Below are positions 21,085 to 31,887 of a stretch of 64,000 bases of DNA, in pieces. Position 1 is the first letter of the stretch, and every line of letters starts with the position of its first letter. The stretch lies in contig NW_027196406.1 in assembly GCF_038502225.1 (NCBI RefSeq), positions 1-64,000 of the forward strand. Direction: 5' to 3'. The translations under genes were made by a program, and so were the position numbers. The notes under the pieces are model-generated. The model did not search any database. It was given only the letters and a program-made list of their open reading frames with translations, and had not been told where the DNA came from. Origin of the DNA: Cherax quadricarinatus. Taxonomy: Eukaryota > Arthropoda > Malacostraca > Decapoda > Parastacidae.

Positions 21085-21325
21085 ATGCTCATCCATCAGT
21101 AGAATGGGTACCTGGGTGTTAGTTGACTGGTGTGGGTCACATCCTGGGTGTTAGTCGACTGGAGTGGGTCGCGTCCTGGGACAAAAGTTGACCTAATTTG
21201 CGGGAAATGCTGAGCATAATAAGGGACTTTCTATACAGCGGTATGTCATTGATGTTAGGTAGGCCTGTATACCTTGTGCATGTACTTATAGAAATAAAGA
21301 TATAATTAGTTTTATTATTATTATC
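21085..21325 (+). mobile_element. tRNA-SINE body, 5'-truncated, with internal duplication
   Basis: GGTACCTGGGTGTTAGTTGA, then the block TCCTGGGTGTTAGTCGACTGG is repeated, then GACCTAATTTGCGGGAAATG and a tail AAATAAAGATATAATTAG. It is a related SINE subfamily with a different 3' half, also seen at 41775. Confidence 0.65.
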
Positions 21326-21769
21326 ATCATGAAATGTGTCAAGTTAAACATATCTATGGACACAGTAACAAGACCAGTAAATTAAAGATAGCGTTACTGC
21401 TGGACTAAGGCTAGGCTATAAGTTTATTTAGGTACATGTACGAATAAATACAATTGTCATACATAGTGACATATGTGAAAATTACCTATGATAACCCTCA
21501 AAAAAATCAGACAGTGACTTATTTCTATTGGGGCAGTATAGCTGGTATAGATATAAGGCCCATGAGACTACGAAAAAATTAATCTGGCAAGTGGCAAGTT
21601 AACAGGCGGGGTCAGGTTCAGAGAATCTACCCATGACACCACAAATAAGAGTGCACAAGTAAGTGAATCCATACACACCCTTATCTGAGTCAACAACAAC
21701 AGGTGTTTAGGTTTCCTACAAAAGAGCTCAGTATGGTGCCGCTGTGGTCCATTATCCAGCAATGGTTTA
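21326..21769. other. no recognised feature
   Basis: Mixed-composition intergenic sequence with a short ATT run at 21311-21327; I see no gene, RNA or repeat I can name. Confidence 0.5.
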
Positions 21770-22130
21770 AGTTTAATATGTTTATTATGCACCCCATACC
21801 CATCCTGTGGGCGGTAGTCAAAAGATTACAGAGGTACATAATGGGTCCATGGACTGGGCCTCAAAGTTTTGATAGCTGAGCAAGTTACAGAGGTAATGAA
21901 TTCACAATTTACAAAGGTAATGAACTCACAATTTACAAAGGTAATGAACTCCAGGTAGGTCTAGTCACAATCATGACAAGTTACAAAGGTATTTACAGAT
22001 TACAGAGGTACACAATGGGTCCAGGGACCGGGCTCCAAAGTTTTGATGGCTGAACTAGGTACAAGGTAATGAACTCACAAGTTACAAAGGTAATGAACTC
22101 ACAAGTTACAAAGGTAATGAATACTGTAAG
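21770..22130. repeat. dispersed repeat with local 24-bp duplications
   Basis: Starts TTTATTATGCACCCCATACC and CATCCTGTGGGCGGTAGT, the text that forms the 44-bp minisatellite unit at 55.0 kb. It then carries several near-copies of TTACAAAGGTAATGAACTCA. Confidence 0.7.
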
Positions 22131-22252
22131 AATGGTTACTTACGTTTATACATGGCTGCAATCATGAACAAATTTTAGAGTAATGAGCAATTCACACTTC
22201 CACACCCGGTCACAACTGTAGTGAGTTATTGGTGCAAATATTGATTGTTGAG

Positions 22253-22254
<2 letters not shown>

Positions 22255-22285
<31 letters not shown>

Positions 22286-22310
22286 TACAAATTCATACAC
22301 ACACACACAT

Positions 22311-22372
<62 letters not shown>

Positions 22373-22416
22373 AAACTCATACACACACACGCACACACAC
22401 TCATACACACACCACT
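22255..22416. repeat. (CT)n/(CA)n microsatellite
   Basis: CT repeats then long CA repeats with interruptions, ending where LINE W coding sequence begins. Apparent reading frames rich in His-Thr here are not genes. Confidence 0.95.
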
Positions 22417-25072
22417 GTCTGGAAAATCTTCCAGCTCCTGCACCCAACATCTTGCTCCTGGGGGATTTCAACTTAAGGCACCTAAAATGGAGGAATATAG
22501 CAAATAATATTGTTGCAGTAATAACACCAGGAGGCAGCTCTGATGAAAACTCACACTCACACGAGCTTTTAAATCTCTGCACAAAATTCAATTTAAACCA
22601 GCAAATAATAGAGCCTACTAGACTGGAGAATACACTAGACCTCATCTTCACTAACAATGATGATCTGATAAGAAATGTCACCATATCAAAAACAATATAC
22701 TCAGATCACAACATAATTGAGGTTCAGACATGTATGCGTGGAGCCCCAGACCGACAAAATGAGACTAGTCACGAGGGAGCATTCACCAAATTCAACTTCA
22801 ATAACAAAAACAAAGTGGGACCAAGTAAACCAAGTCCTAACCGATATAAGCTGGGAAGATATACTATGCAACACAGACCCAAACTTATGCCTAGAACAGA
22901 TTAACTCGGTGGCACTCGATGTATGCACAAGGCTTATTCCTCTAAGAAAAAGGAGGAGTAGATGTAAAATAGAAAGAGACAGGCGCTCCCTTTACAGGCG
23001 ACGGAAAAGAATAACAGAGCGGCTAAAAGAGGTCAATATATCTGAAATGCGCAGGGAGACACTGGTCAGAGAAATAGCAAGCATCGAACTTAAGCTAAAA
23101 GAATCCTTTAGGAGTCAGGAATCGCGGGAAGAACTAAAAGCCATAAATGAAATCGAAAGAAACCCAAAGTATTTCTTCTCCTATGCCAAATCAAAATCGA
23201 GAACAACGTCCAGTATTGGGCCCCTACTTAAACAAGATGGGTCCTACACAGATGACAGCAAGGAAATGAGTGAGCTACTCAAGTCCCAATATGACTCAGT
23301 TTTTAGCAAGCCGCTAACCAGACTGAGAGTCGAAGATCAAAATGAATTTTTTATGAGAGAGCCACAAAATTTGATTAACACAAGCCTATCCGATGTTATC
23401 CTGACGCCAAATGACTTCGAACAGGCGATAAATGACATGCCCATGCACTCTGCCCCAGGGCCAGACTCATGGAACTCTGTGTTCATCAAGAACTGCAAGA
23501 AGCCCCTATCACGAGCCTTTTCCATCCTATGGAGAGGGAGCATGGACACGGGGGTCGTCCCTCAGTTACTAAAAACAACAGACATAGCCCCACTCCACAA
23601 AGGGGGCAGTAAAGCAACAGCAAAGAACTACAGACCAATAGCACTAACATCCCATATCATAAAAATCTTTGAAAGGGTCCTAAGAAGCAAGATCACCACC
23701 CATCTAGAAACCCATCAGTTACACAACCCAGGGCAACATGGGTTTAGAACAGGTCGCTCCTGTCTGTCTCAACTACTGGATCACTACGACAAGGTCCTAA
23801 ATGCACTAGAAGACAAAAAGAATGCAGATGTAATATATACAGACTTTGCAAAAACCTTCGACAAGTGTGACCATGGCGTAATAGCGCACAAAATGCGCGC
23901 TAAAGGAATAACAGGAAAAGTCGGTCGATGGATCTATAATTTCCTCACTAACAGAACACAGAGAGTAGTCGTCAACAGAGTAAAGTCCGAGGCAGCTACG
24001 GTGAAAAGCTCTGTTCCACAAGGCACAGTACTAGCTCCCATCTTGTTCCTCATCCTCATATCCGACATAGACAAGGATGTCAGCCACAGCACCGTGTCTT
24101 CCTTTGCAGATGACACCCGAATCTGCATGACAGTGTCTTCCATTGCAGACACTGCAAGGCTCCAGGCGGACATCAACCAAATCTTTCAGTGGGCTGCAGA
24201 AAACAATATGAAGTTCAACGATGAGAAATTTCAATTACTCAGATATGGTAAACATGAGGAAATTAAATCTTCATCAGAGTACAAAACAAATTCTGGCCAC
24301 AAAATAGAGCGAAACACCAACGTCAAAGACCTGGGAGTGATTATGTAGGAGGATCTCACCTTCAAGGACCATAACATTGTATCAATCGCATCTGCTAGAA
24401 AAATGACAGGATGGATAATGAGAACCTTCAAAACTAGGGAGGCCAAGCCCATGATGACACTCTTCAGGTCACTTGTTCTATCTAGGCTGGAATATTGCTG
24501 CACTCTAACAGCACCTTTCAAGGCAGGTGAAATTGCCGACCTAGAAAATGTACAGAGAACTTTCACGGCGCGCATAACGGAGATAAAACACCTCAATTAC
24601 TGGGAGCGCTTGAGGTTTCTAAACCTGTATTCCCTGGAACGCAGGAGGGAGAGATACATGATTATATACACCTGGAAAATCCTAGAGGGACTAGTACCGA
24701 ACTTGCACACGAAAATCACTCACTACGAAAGCAAAAGACTTGGCAGACGATGCACCATCCCCCCAATGAAAAGCAGGGGTGTCACTAGCACGTTAAGAGA
24801 CCATACAATAAGTGTCAGGGGCCCGAGACTGTTCAACTGCCTCCCAGCACACATAAGGGGGATTACCAACAGACCCCTGGCAGTCTTCAAGCTGGCACTG
24901 GACAAGCACCTAAAGTCAGTTCCTGATCAGCCGGGCTGTGGCTCGTACGTTGGTTTGCGTGCAGCCAGCAGCAACAGCCTGGTTGATCAGGCGCTGATCC
25001 ACCAGGAGGCCTGGTCACAGACCGGGCCGCGGGGGCGTTGACCCCCGAAACTCTCTCCAGGTAAACTCCAGG
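22417..25072 (+). mobile_element. LINE W: CR1/L2-group non-LTR element, 5'-truncated
   Basis: Plus-strand copy holding the end of the endonuclease, the full RT region and C-terminus, and a 3' end with two nearly identical CTCCAGGTA-type words before the CA array. A second, more decayed copy lies at 39272-40635. Group assignment is from motif style (FADDTRICM; YSLERRRERYMIIYTWKI; RGPRLFNCLPAHIRGI). Confidence 0.85.
22426..25041 (+). pseudogene. LINE W endonuclease-RT pseudogene
   Basis: The endonuclease part keeps ILLLGDFNLRHLKW, LDLIFTNNDDLI and TIYSDHNIIE. A single-base frameshift near 22810 moves the protein into the next frame (KWDQVNQVLTDISWEDIL). RT motifs follow: SAPGPDSWNSVFIKN, NYRPIALTSHIIKIFERV, GQHGFRTGRS, YTDFAKTFDKCDHG, VPQGTVLAPILFL and SFADDTRICM. 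The frame is interrupted by TAG at 24346, where copy 2 has serine (GVIMSEDLTF). It resumes to TGA after SQTGPRGR at 25041. One frameshift, one stop and a missing N-terminus make it inactive, but divergence is low. Confidence 0.88.
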
Positions 25073-25110
25073 TACACACACACACACTCATACACACACA
25101 CACACTCATA

Positions 25111-25173
<63 letters not shown>

Positions 25174-25186
25174 ATACACATACACA

Positions 25187-25237
<51 letters not shown>

Positions 25238-25270
25238 GCGCGTGCGCGCGCGCGCGCACTCACACACATG
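25073..25270. repeat. (CA)n array with CG-rich alternating segment
   Basis: About 200 bases of CA with CTCATA interruptions and an alternating purine-pyrimidine CG tract near 25236-25258, a good Z-DNA former by composition. It separates the 3' end of LINE W (plus) from the 3' end of LINE X (minus). Confidence 0.95.
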
Positions 25271-25288
25271 CACATATGTGGTAATGCT

Positions 25289-25984
25289 TTATTTACAGCT
25301 AGCAAAGTCAGGGTATTTCTCCAGAATGGTCTGTAATATACCACTGTGGATAAAATACTTAGCCATTTCTTGAACACTTCTGAGTGAGTTGTTTCTAAAT
25401 TCATTAATTTTATCGCACTCCAGTACATAATGACGCAGGGTGTGACAATAATCCATCTGGCAAAGTTTACATTTCGTTTGGTCTACATCTGGTGGTAGTG
25501 ATTTAACCTGCCAAAGATACTTGTAACCCAGCCGGAGCCGGGCGGTAGTGACATCCAAGAGTCTGCTTATTTTGTTGGATGCACCATAGACATGTGGTCT
25601 TCCTGCATGATAGAATGATGATAGATGGACTCACTGGTGTCAGTCTCCCTGAGCCTTAAGTCCATAAAATTCAGCTGAAGTTCTTTTCGTATTATTGTTC
25701 TCAAACTACTACCTGACAAGCCAAGATTGTAATCTACTCCCTCTTTGAAAGCATACAGCTTAGCCAATTTATCAGTTCTATCATGCATCTGAAGACCAAT
25801 GTGAGATGGAATCCACAGCATGTGCACTCTGACTCCACTGTCCACAATCCTACCATACCTGTGTCTGGCTTCTGACACAAGCATGCCACAATTTATGCTT
25901 AATGAGTTGAGAGCATTTATGGATGACAGAGAATCAGTTACAATTAAACTGTCAATCTTTGATACATAGATGCATTTCAGTGCA
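25289..25984 (-). pseudogene. LINE X RNase H end and C-terminal zinc motif (piece 3)
   Basis: Continues ALKCIYVSKIDSLIV with TDSLSSINALN and WIPSHIGLQMHDRTDKLAK (remaining RNase H acidic residues). After a small frameshift near 25595 comes SRLLDVTTARLRLGY, then CKLCQMDYCHTLRHYVLEC, a Cys/His knuckle usual at LINE C-termini, ending at TAA 25289. AATAAA overlaps the stop region and the CA array follows. Confidence 0.85.
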
Positions 25985-26209
25985 AGGAGTATGGCAATCA
26001 AAAAATCATTATTATTATAATCAAAATCAAAATCAAAAAGAAGCGCTAAGCCACAAGGGCTATACAGCGCTGCAGGGTAGGGAAGGAAGCAAGGGAATTG
26101 GATGGCAGAAGGGATTGGGGATGATCAGCAGGTTACAGAAAACAGCGGGGCAGGGGATAGTACGGGGGTAGAGGGTAGCAAGAGATTCAAGTAGAAAGGG
26201 CTGAAAGTA

Positions 26210-29200
26210 TCAGAATTTGTGAAGTAAGTCAGTCGTTGTCAAAAAGTCAATGAGAGAGTCCGGATGAAAGGTGGGTCCATCAGCGAGAAGGGAAGGTAAA
26301 GAGAGAGCAGCGGGGCGAAGACGACGACAGAGGTAAATTCTGCGTGCTCGTTGATAAAGTGGGCAGTCCAACAGAATGTGGCTGACTGATAATGGAGCTT
26401 GGCAATTCTCACAGAGAGGAGCAAGACGCCTCTCCATGAGATATCCATGAGTAAGACGAGTATGGCCAATGCGAAGACGGGAGAGAGTAGTCTCCCAACC
26501 TCGACACTGGTGATAAGAAGACGGCCAGTAACCTATACTCGGTTTAATAGACTGAAGTTTGTTGCCGAGCATAGTAGACCAACGTTGTTGCCAACGGGTG
26601 TGAAGGTGGGAAGATATTACAGCAAAATAGTCCGTACATGGAATACCTCTATAAGAAACTGGTAGGTCATGTACTGCTGACCGCGCAGCAGTGTCTGCCT
26701 GTTCATTGCCCTGTACGTGAACATGACTAGGGACCCAACAAAAAACAATATCTTTATGCTTAGTAAAGATGCGGCGTAGCCAAAGTTGGATACGGAGGAC
26801 TAAGGGGTGAGGTGTATCAAATTTTTGTATAGCCTGTAAAGCACTAAGGGAGTCTGAGACAACCACAAATGATGACACAGGCATAGATGCAATACGGATA
26901 AGTGCTGTAAGGATGGCATATAATTCAGCAGTAAAAATACTAGCTGAAGATAGTAAATGCCCTTGTACGACGCTGTCCGGAAACACTGCTGCAAATCCTA
27001 CGCCGTCAGAAGACTTAGAGCCATCTGTGTACACAGCAATGGCATGAGAATGAGAGTGAAAGTGGTCAAGAAAAAGAGAGCGGGAAGCGACCGTAGACAG
27101 TTGGGCTTTCGAGCAAGGGAGGGAGAAAGAACAGACTCGAACAGCTGGAACTTCCCAGGGGGGTAGGGAAAAGTGAGATGCTACATGTACATAGAAAGGT
27201 GGTAGTTGAAGAGAAGACAAGAGCGAATGAAGGCGAAGAGAGAAGGGACGGAGTAAGCAGGGGCGGCGAACAAATAAAGAATGTCTACTAATATCAGTGA
27301 CCATTCTATAAATGGAAGGATTGCGGAGATCATGAGAGCGTACATAGTAGCGCAGGCAATGGGCATCACGGCGATCGGATAAGGATGGAACGTTCGCTTC
27401 TGCATAGAGGCTTTCGACAGGGGAAGAGCGAAAAGCACCAAGGCATAAACGTAATCCTTGGTGATGAATGGGGTTAAGGCTAGAGAGAGTAGCAGGAGAT
27501 GCCGCTGAATAGATCTGGTCACCATAATCAAGTTTCGATAAAATAAGGGTGGAATGTAGGTGAAGGAGGGTTCGACGATCAGCTCCCCACGAAAGATGAG
27601 CAAGGGTTTTAAGAAGGTTCAGCCGGCTGTGACAAGTTGCCTTCAGAGAGGTAATGTGAGGTTTCCAGGATAACCTACGATCAAAGAGGAGGCCCAGAAA
27701 CTTGACTGTATCACGTTCAGGGATACGTGAGCCATAGAGGTACAAAGGATGATCGGAGATGACAGAGCGTCTAGTGAAAGTGATTTGGTGGGTTTTAGTG
27801 CTGGAAAATTTAAACCCATGTGTGGTGGCCCAATTGGAAACACGGTCGACTGCATGCTGGAGAGAAACTGTAAGGAGGTGACAGTCAGCGCCTGCACAGG
27901 CAATAGCGAAGTCATCAACATAGAGTGATGACCAAATATTTGATGGAAGACTAGAGGCCAAATCATTAATAGCAAGGAGAAAAAGTGTTGTGCTCAGAAC
28001 ACATCCCTGGGGGACACCTTCAGCTTGGATAAAGTCCGGGGAGAGCACATTATTAACCCGAACACGGAAATGCCTGTCAGTTAAAAAGTTCTTAAGGAAG
28101 GATGGTAGATTGCCTCGAAGGCCTAAGGAGTGGGCTTGGGCTAAAATATTATACCTCCAAGTTGTGTCATATGCCTTCTCAAGGTCAAAAAATATGGCAA
28201 TAACTGAGTGGTTATTCGCAAAGGCATTACGAACATACGTATCCAAGCGCAGTAAGGGGTCTATGGTAGAACGTCCCTTACGAAAGCCATATTGACGAGT
28301 GGAGAGACTGTTGTGTGTCTCTAAATACCACACTAAACGTCTATTTACTAGACGTTCCATTACTTTGCAAACTGCACTGGTAAGAGCAATAGGACGATAG
28401 TGGGAGGTTTCATGTCCCGTAGTGCCTGGTTTGCGGAAAGGGAGAACAATGGCGGATTTCCACAGCTGTGGAAGAACTCCTTGTGACCAAATAAGATTGT
28501 AAAGGCGTAATAGGACTGCAAGGGCTGACTGATGTAAATGTTGTAGCATACGAATATGAATGTCGTCGGGCCCAGCTGCCGATGATCGACAAGCTGAGAG
28601 TGTTGCCTCCAGTTCTTGAAGTGTAAAAGGCACATTATACTGTTCTTCTCTGAGAGAAGAAAAGTCCAAGGGTGCTAACTCTCTGGCAGACTTTGAGGAA
28701 AGAAATGAGGGGCATAGATGGAGTCCCTGAGAAATACGGACCAGATGATTGCCAATTTCATTGGCAACATCTAGTGGGTTTGCTATATCAACACCGGCAA
28801 CCCGCAGAACAGGAGCCGGGTCAGGAGAATATTTACCACTCAGTTTTCGTACTTTTTTCCAGACTGCACTCATAGAGGAAGCAGAGGTGATGGTGGAGAC
28901 ATAATCTCGCCAGCAAGTGCGTTTAGCGTCACGGATGACACGGCGAGCGATCGCACGCTTCTGTTTAAAATCAAGGAGTCGCTCTGTGGTTCTATTGTAC
29001 CGGTACCTGCCCCATGCAGCGCGTTTCAAACGTACTGCACGAGCACAAGCAGGAGACCACCAAGGCACGCATTTCTGAGAATGCCTGCCCGAAGTTTGGG
29101 GTATAGAATGAGAAGCTGCGGTGAAAATGGAGGACGAGAAGAGGTGTAAAAGCTCATCGATGGAGGACGAAGAAGGAACCTCTTTAAAAACAGTCAGGTG

Positions 29201-29911
29201 TGAGTAAAGGTTCCAATTTGCCCGATTAAATTGCCAGCGTGGGGTGCGAAGAGGTGGCGAATATGAAGGGGAAGTAAGAATGATTGGGAAATGATCACTG
29301 TCATGTAAGTCCGGGAGAACAGACCAAGTAAAGTCTAATGCGGCGGAGGAAGAGCAAACTGAGAGATCGATGCAAGAGAGAGTATGAGTCCGAGGATCAA
29401 AATGGGTGTGAGTACCTGTATTTAAAACATGGAGGGGGTGGGTGGCAAGAAAAGCCTCTAACTGAATTCCTCGGGAATCACAGTGAGACCCTCCCCAGAG
29501 GAAATGGTGGGCATTAAAATCACCAAGTAACAGAATCGGTGGCGGTAATGACGAAACAAGGAAGGCAAAATCCGGAATAGATAATGCCCGAGAAGGAGAG
29601 AGATATAAAGAACAGAGCGTATACCACCTATGTAAGTGGATACGGGCTGCTGTGTAATGCAGCGAAGTATGAACAAATAGCTGATGGTACGGAATATCAG
29701 TGCGGAGAAGAAGGGCACTTTCATTAAAGGTCCCATCAGGAAAAGGATCTGAAGAATACAATAAATTATAGCCTGAGATGTGAGAAATAACAGCAGAGTG
29801 TAATTTTGGTTCCTGTAAGCAAACACCAACAGGGGCAAACTGGGAGAGTAACATCTGAAGCTCACCCCGATTACCCCTGAGGCCGCGTATATTCCACTGT
29901 AAAAAGGCCAT
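26210..29911 (-). CDS. LINE Y1 ORF2 (endonuclease-RT-RNase H, ~1233 aa)
   Basis: Start chosen at ATG 29911 (MAFLQWNIRGLRG), since the endonuclease fold normally begins with such a WNIRG strand. Order: endonuclease (CLQEPKL, LLLGDFNAHHFLWG, DLHDSDHFPI, residues 1-230); RT (SAAGPDDIHIRML, HYRPIALTSAVCKVMERL, QYGFRKGRS, FFDLEKAYDTTW, VPQGCVLSTTLF, LYVDDFAIA, about 450-720); RNase H (VYTDGSKSSDGVGF, FTAELYAIL, VVSDSLSALQ, WVPSHVHVQGNEQADTAAR, about 960-1090). A C-terminal CENCQAPLSVSHILLDC knuckle follows. All catalytic motifs are intact and there is no stop. The protein nicks target DNA, copies element RNA and can remove the RNA strand (family knowledge). Confidence 0.93.
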   Translation of the reverse strand: MAFLQWNIRGLRGNRGELQMLLSQFAPVGVCLQEPKLHSAVISHISGYNLLYSSDPFPDGTFNESALLLRTDIPYHQLFVHTSLHYTAARIHLHRWYTLCSLYLSPSRALSIPDFAFLVSSLPPPILLLGDFNAHHFLWGGSHCDSRGIQLEAFLATHPLHVLNTGTHTHFDPRTHTLSCIDLSVCSSSAALDFTWSVLPDLHDSDHFPIILTSPSYSPPLRTPRWQFNRANWNLYSHLTVFKEVPSSSSIDELLHLFSSSIFTAASHSIPQTSGRHSQKCVPWWSPACARAVRLKRAAWGRYRYNRTTERLLDFKQKRAIARRVIRDAKRTCWRDYVSTITSASSMSAVWKKVRKLSGKYSPDPAPVLRVAGVDIANPLDVANEIGNHLVRISQGLHLCPSFLSSKSARELAPLDFSSLREEQYNVPFTLQELEATLSACRSSAAGPDDIHIRMLQHLHQSALAVLLRLYNLIWSQGVLPQLWKSAIVLPFRKPGTTGHETSHYRPIALTSAVCKVMERLVNRRLVWYLETHNSLSTRQYGFRKGRSTIDPLLRLDTYVRNAFANNHSVIAIFFDLEKAYDTTWRYNILAQAHSLGLRGNLPSFLKNFLTDRHFRVRVNNVLSPDFIQAEGVPQGCVLSTTLFLLAINDLASSLPSNIWSSLYVDDFAIACAGADCHLLTVSLQHAVDRVSNWATTHGFKFSSTKTHQITFTRRSVISDHPLYLYGSRIPERDTVKFLGLLFDRRLSWKPHITSLKATCHSRLNLLKTLAHLSWGADRRTLLHLHSTLILSKLDYGDQIYSAASPATLSSLNPIHHQGLRLCLGAFRSSPVESLYAEANVPSLSDRRDAHCLRYYVRSHDLRNPSIYRMVTDISRHSLFVRRPCLLRPFSLRLHSLLSSLQLPPFYVHVASHFSLPPWEVPAVRVCSFSLPCSKAQLSTVASRSLFLDHFHSHSHAIAVYTDGSKSSDGVGFAAVFPDSVVQGHLLSSASIFTAELYAILTALIRIASMPVSSFVVVSDSLSALQAIQKFDTPHPLVLRIQLWLRRIFTKHKDIVFCWVPSHVHVQGNEQADTAARSAVHDLPVSYRGIPCTDYFAVISSHLHTRWQQRWSTMLGNKLQSIKPSIGYWPSSYHQCRGWETTLSRLRIGHTRLTHGYLMERRLAPLCENCQAPLSVSHILLDCPLYQRARRIYLCRRLRPAALSLPSLLADGPTFHPDSLIDFLTTTDLLHKF

Positions 29912-29955
29912 GATTGGCAATGATAAAGATACTTGAAATCCGCAGGTAAGGGTTC

Positions 29956-31887
29956 CTACGGACTAGAAGGGTTAGTAAAGTCCACATGCGGAGGCAGTGG
30001 AAAATGTTCAAGCAGCGAAGGAACGGTGCGCTGTGAAGAAAGGAGTTGCGCAGATGGAGCAGAGGAGAGAGAAAGAGCGGAAGGTGGATCAGTGTCCATT
30101 GATGGTTTGGTCTCTGCAATATATTCAGAGATTGCTTCAAGTGTTTCGGAATTCAGAGATGTCGTATGGGAGACAATATTGGGAATGGTAGGGGGAGGAT
30201 GAGTAAAGATTGGAACTGTATTGGACTGTACCAAGGTAGGGGGGGGCGAAAGGGTGGAGGGAACTGGAGAAGCGTGGCAGGGGACAGAAGAGACAGGAAC
30301 CTGGGAGGTGGCAGAAGAGGAAGAAACTTGGGAGGGAACAGGGGAGGAAGGTACATTACGAGGAGGAGGGTGAACCTCTGCACTTGTAACTGAGCCAGTG
30401 AGAGGGGAAGAACTAGGGACAGAGACAGGGAGGGTAAAATGAGGAGGTGGAAGATGGGTAGGAGGTGTTACCGGACCTTTTTTTGACTTTTGAGAAGTAG
30501 AGGGACGATTGGGAAGAGGTGTCGTACGAGGTCTCGTCGATACTGAGGCTTGTAAGAGAGAACTCGAAGAAGCGAGATTAGACTGAGGCGTTGAAGTAGG
30601 GACGTCTGAGCCGAGGACAGCAAAAGGATTAGATACAGGAGTGATTATGGGAGAGGTAACCACAGAGGTGGGTGTAGAAGATGGGATACCAGAAGTGGGG
30701 GGACGTTTTGAAACACGGGAATAAGAAACACGTGGGAGTCTCCCTTGGAGGCGGAGATGAGAAACTGCCATGGCATAAGGGAGACCTTCTGTCTCTTTGA
30801 GGTAACGGATTTCCCGCTCGTTTAAATAGACCTGACAACGGCGAGAGTACGAAGGGTGAGCCTCATGACAGTTAAGGCAAGAGGGAGATCGATTGCAAGA
30901 CGTATTAGAATGGTCATCGGCACCACAGACTGGGCATTCGGCGATAGATCTGCAATATTTCGCTGGATGGCCAAATCGCCAGCAATTTCTACACTGTTGT
31001 GGTGTAGGGATCACCTTTCGAACTTGTAACCGATGTCCTGCTATATAAACTGAGGATGGGAGTTCTCGGCTGTCAAAAGTTAAACGAGCCACATTGCTAG
31101 GGTATCGTCTCCGCCCACGGGCAGGAAGAACGTAAGTGTCTACCTTGAGGATTGGGAGATCTTGGAGTTCCAGCTGTTCTAGAATGTCGGTGCCACATGT
31201 CTGGAAATTTTGTTGAACAATGGTATGGGGCAGAATAACGGTACCACTACAAGAATTGAGGGAATGATGTTTTTCAAGGGTGACAGGAACAGTATCTATA
31301 TGGGAAAGACGAGAGAGCTCACGAGCCTGGGTAGCATTCTGTACGGTAATGATGCGCGTACCGCTCTTAAGAGCATGAAAAGAAATATCTTTACCAACAT
31401 GGCGTAGGAGTGCCTTGCCAATACTATGGTCAGAAAGATAGGCAGTAGAGGAAGTTGGTCGTAAAGTGAAGAATTTAGTCCACTGTTCAGTCTGAAACTG
31501 AGCGTGGAAAGGTAGTGAAGGACGTGTCGATCGTTTCTGAGAAGAACGAGAAGGTGAAGGTGGAGAAGTATCATCAGCAGGTAATTGTCGTTGACGTTTA
31601 GGCGTGGGACCAGAGTTGGTCCGACGTGGAACGGGTCGGCGATTTGAAAATTGCCGCACCGTAGAGGGAGAGGCCGGAAGCATAGTCAGAGGAGAGCGAA
31701 GGTCTGATAAATCGAAGGAGTCAGTTGAGGCCTCAGTACCTGAAGCGGGTGAGGAAACAGCACCGGCAATAGGTACAGAGGCATGAGGAATGTCTGAAGA
31801 GTGGTCCAAAGACGAGGCGGGGTCAGAACGGGGTGCGGTATCAAGAAGGGGCCCGGGGGTACCAGGTTCATGGACTAGGGCTGCCAT
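29956..31887 (-). CDS. LINE Y1 ORF1 (Gag-like, 643 aa)
   Basis: Starts at ATG 31887 (MAALVHEPGTPG). The first ~130 residues are Ser/Pro-rich and basic (RRTNSGPTPKRQRQ). A globular middle (about 135-290) precedes three Cys/His knuckles: CRNCWRFGHPAKYC, CPVCGADDHSNTSC and CLNCHEAHPSYSRRC. The rest is a long Ser/Pro/Thr-rich tail. LINE ORF1 proteins bind element RNA and form the particle with ORF2 (family knowledge). ORF2 begins 45 bases after the stop. Y2's version is frameshifted in an eight-to-ten G run at the position corresponding to the tail. Confidence 0.9.
   Translation of the reverse strand: MAALVHEPGTPGPLLDTAPRSDPASSLDHSSDIPHASVPIAGAVSSPASGTEASTDSFDLSDLRSPLTMLPASPSTVRQFSNRRPVPRRTNSGPTPKRQRQLPADDTSPPSPSRSSQKRSTRPSLPFHAQFQTEQWTKFFTLRPTSSTAYLSDHSIGKALLRHVGKDISFHALKSGTRIITVQNATQARELSRLSHIDTVPVTLEKHHSLNSCSGTVILPHTIVQQNFQTCGTDILEQLELQDLPILKVDTYVLPARGRRRYPSNVARLTFDSRELPSSVYIAGHRLQVRKVIPTPQQCRNCWRFGHPAKYCRSIAECPVCGADDHSNTSCNRSPSCLNCHEAHPSYSRRCQVYLNEREIRYLKETEGLPYAMAVSHLRLQGRLPRVSYSRVSKRPPTSGIPSSTPTSVVTSPIITPVSNPFAVLGSDVPTSTPQSNLASSSSLLQASVSTRPRTTPLPNRPSTSQKSKKGPVTPPTHLPPPHFTLPVSVPSSSPLTGSVTSAEVHPPPRNVPSSPVPSQVSSSSATSQVPVSSVPCHASPVPSTLSPPPTLVQSNTVPIFTHPPPTIPNIVSHTTSLNSETLEAISEYIAETKPSMDTDPPSALSLSSAPSAQLLSSQRTVPSLLEHFPLPPHVDFTNPSSP

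Noticed and set aside
22226..22684. Cys/Val- and His/Thr-repeat open frames
   Set aside because: CA/TG microsatellite read in frame; only the LINE W part on the plus strand is meaningful.
22417..22904. LINE W endonuclease as a separate small gene
   Set aside because: It continues into the RT after a one-base frameshift; it is one broken ORF, not two genes.
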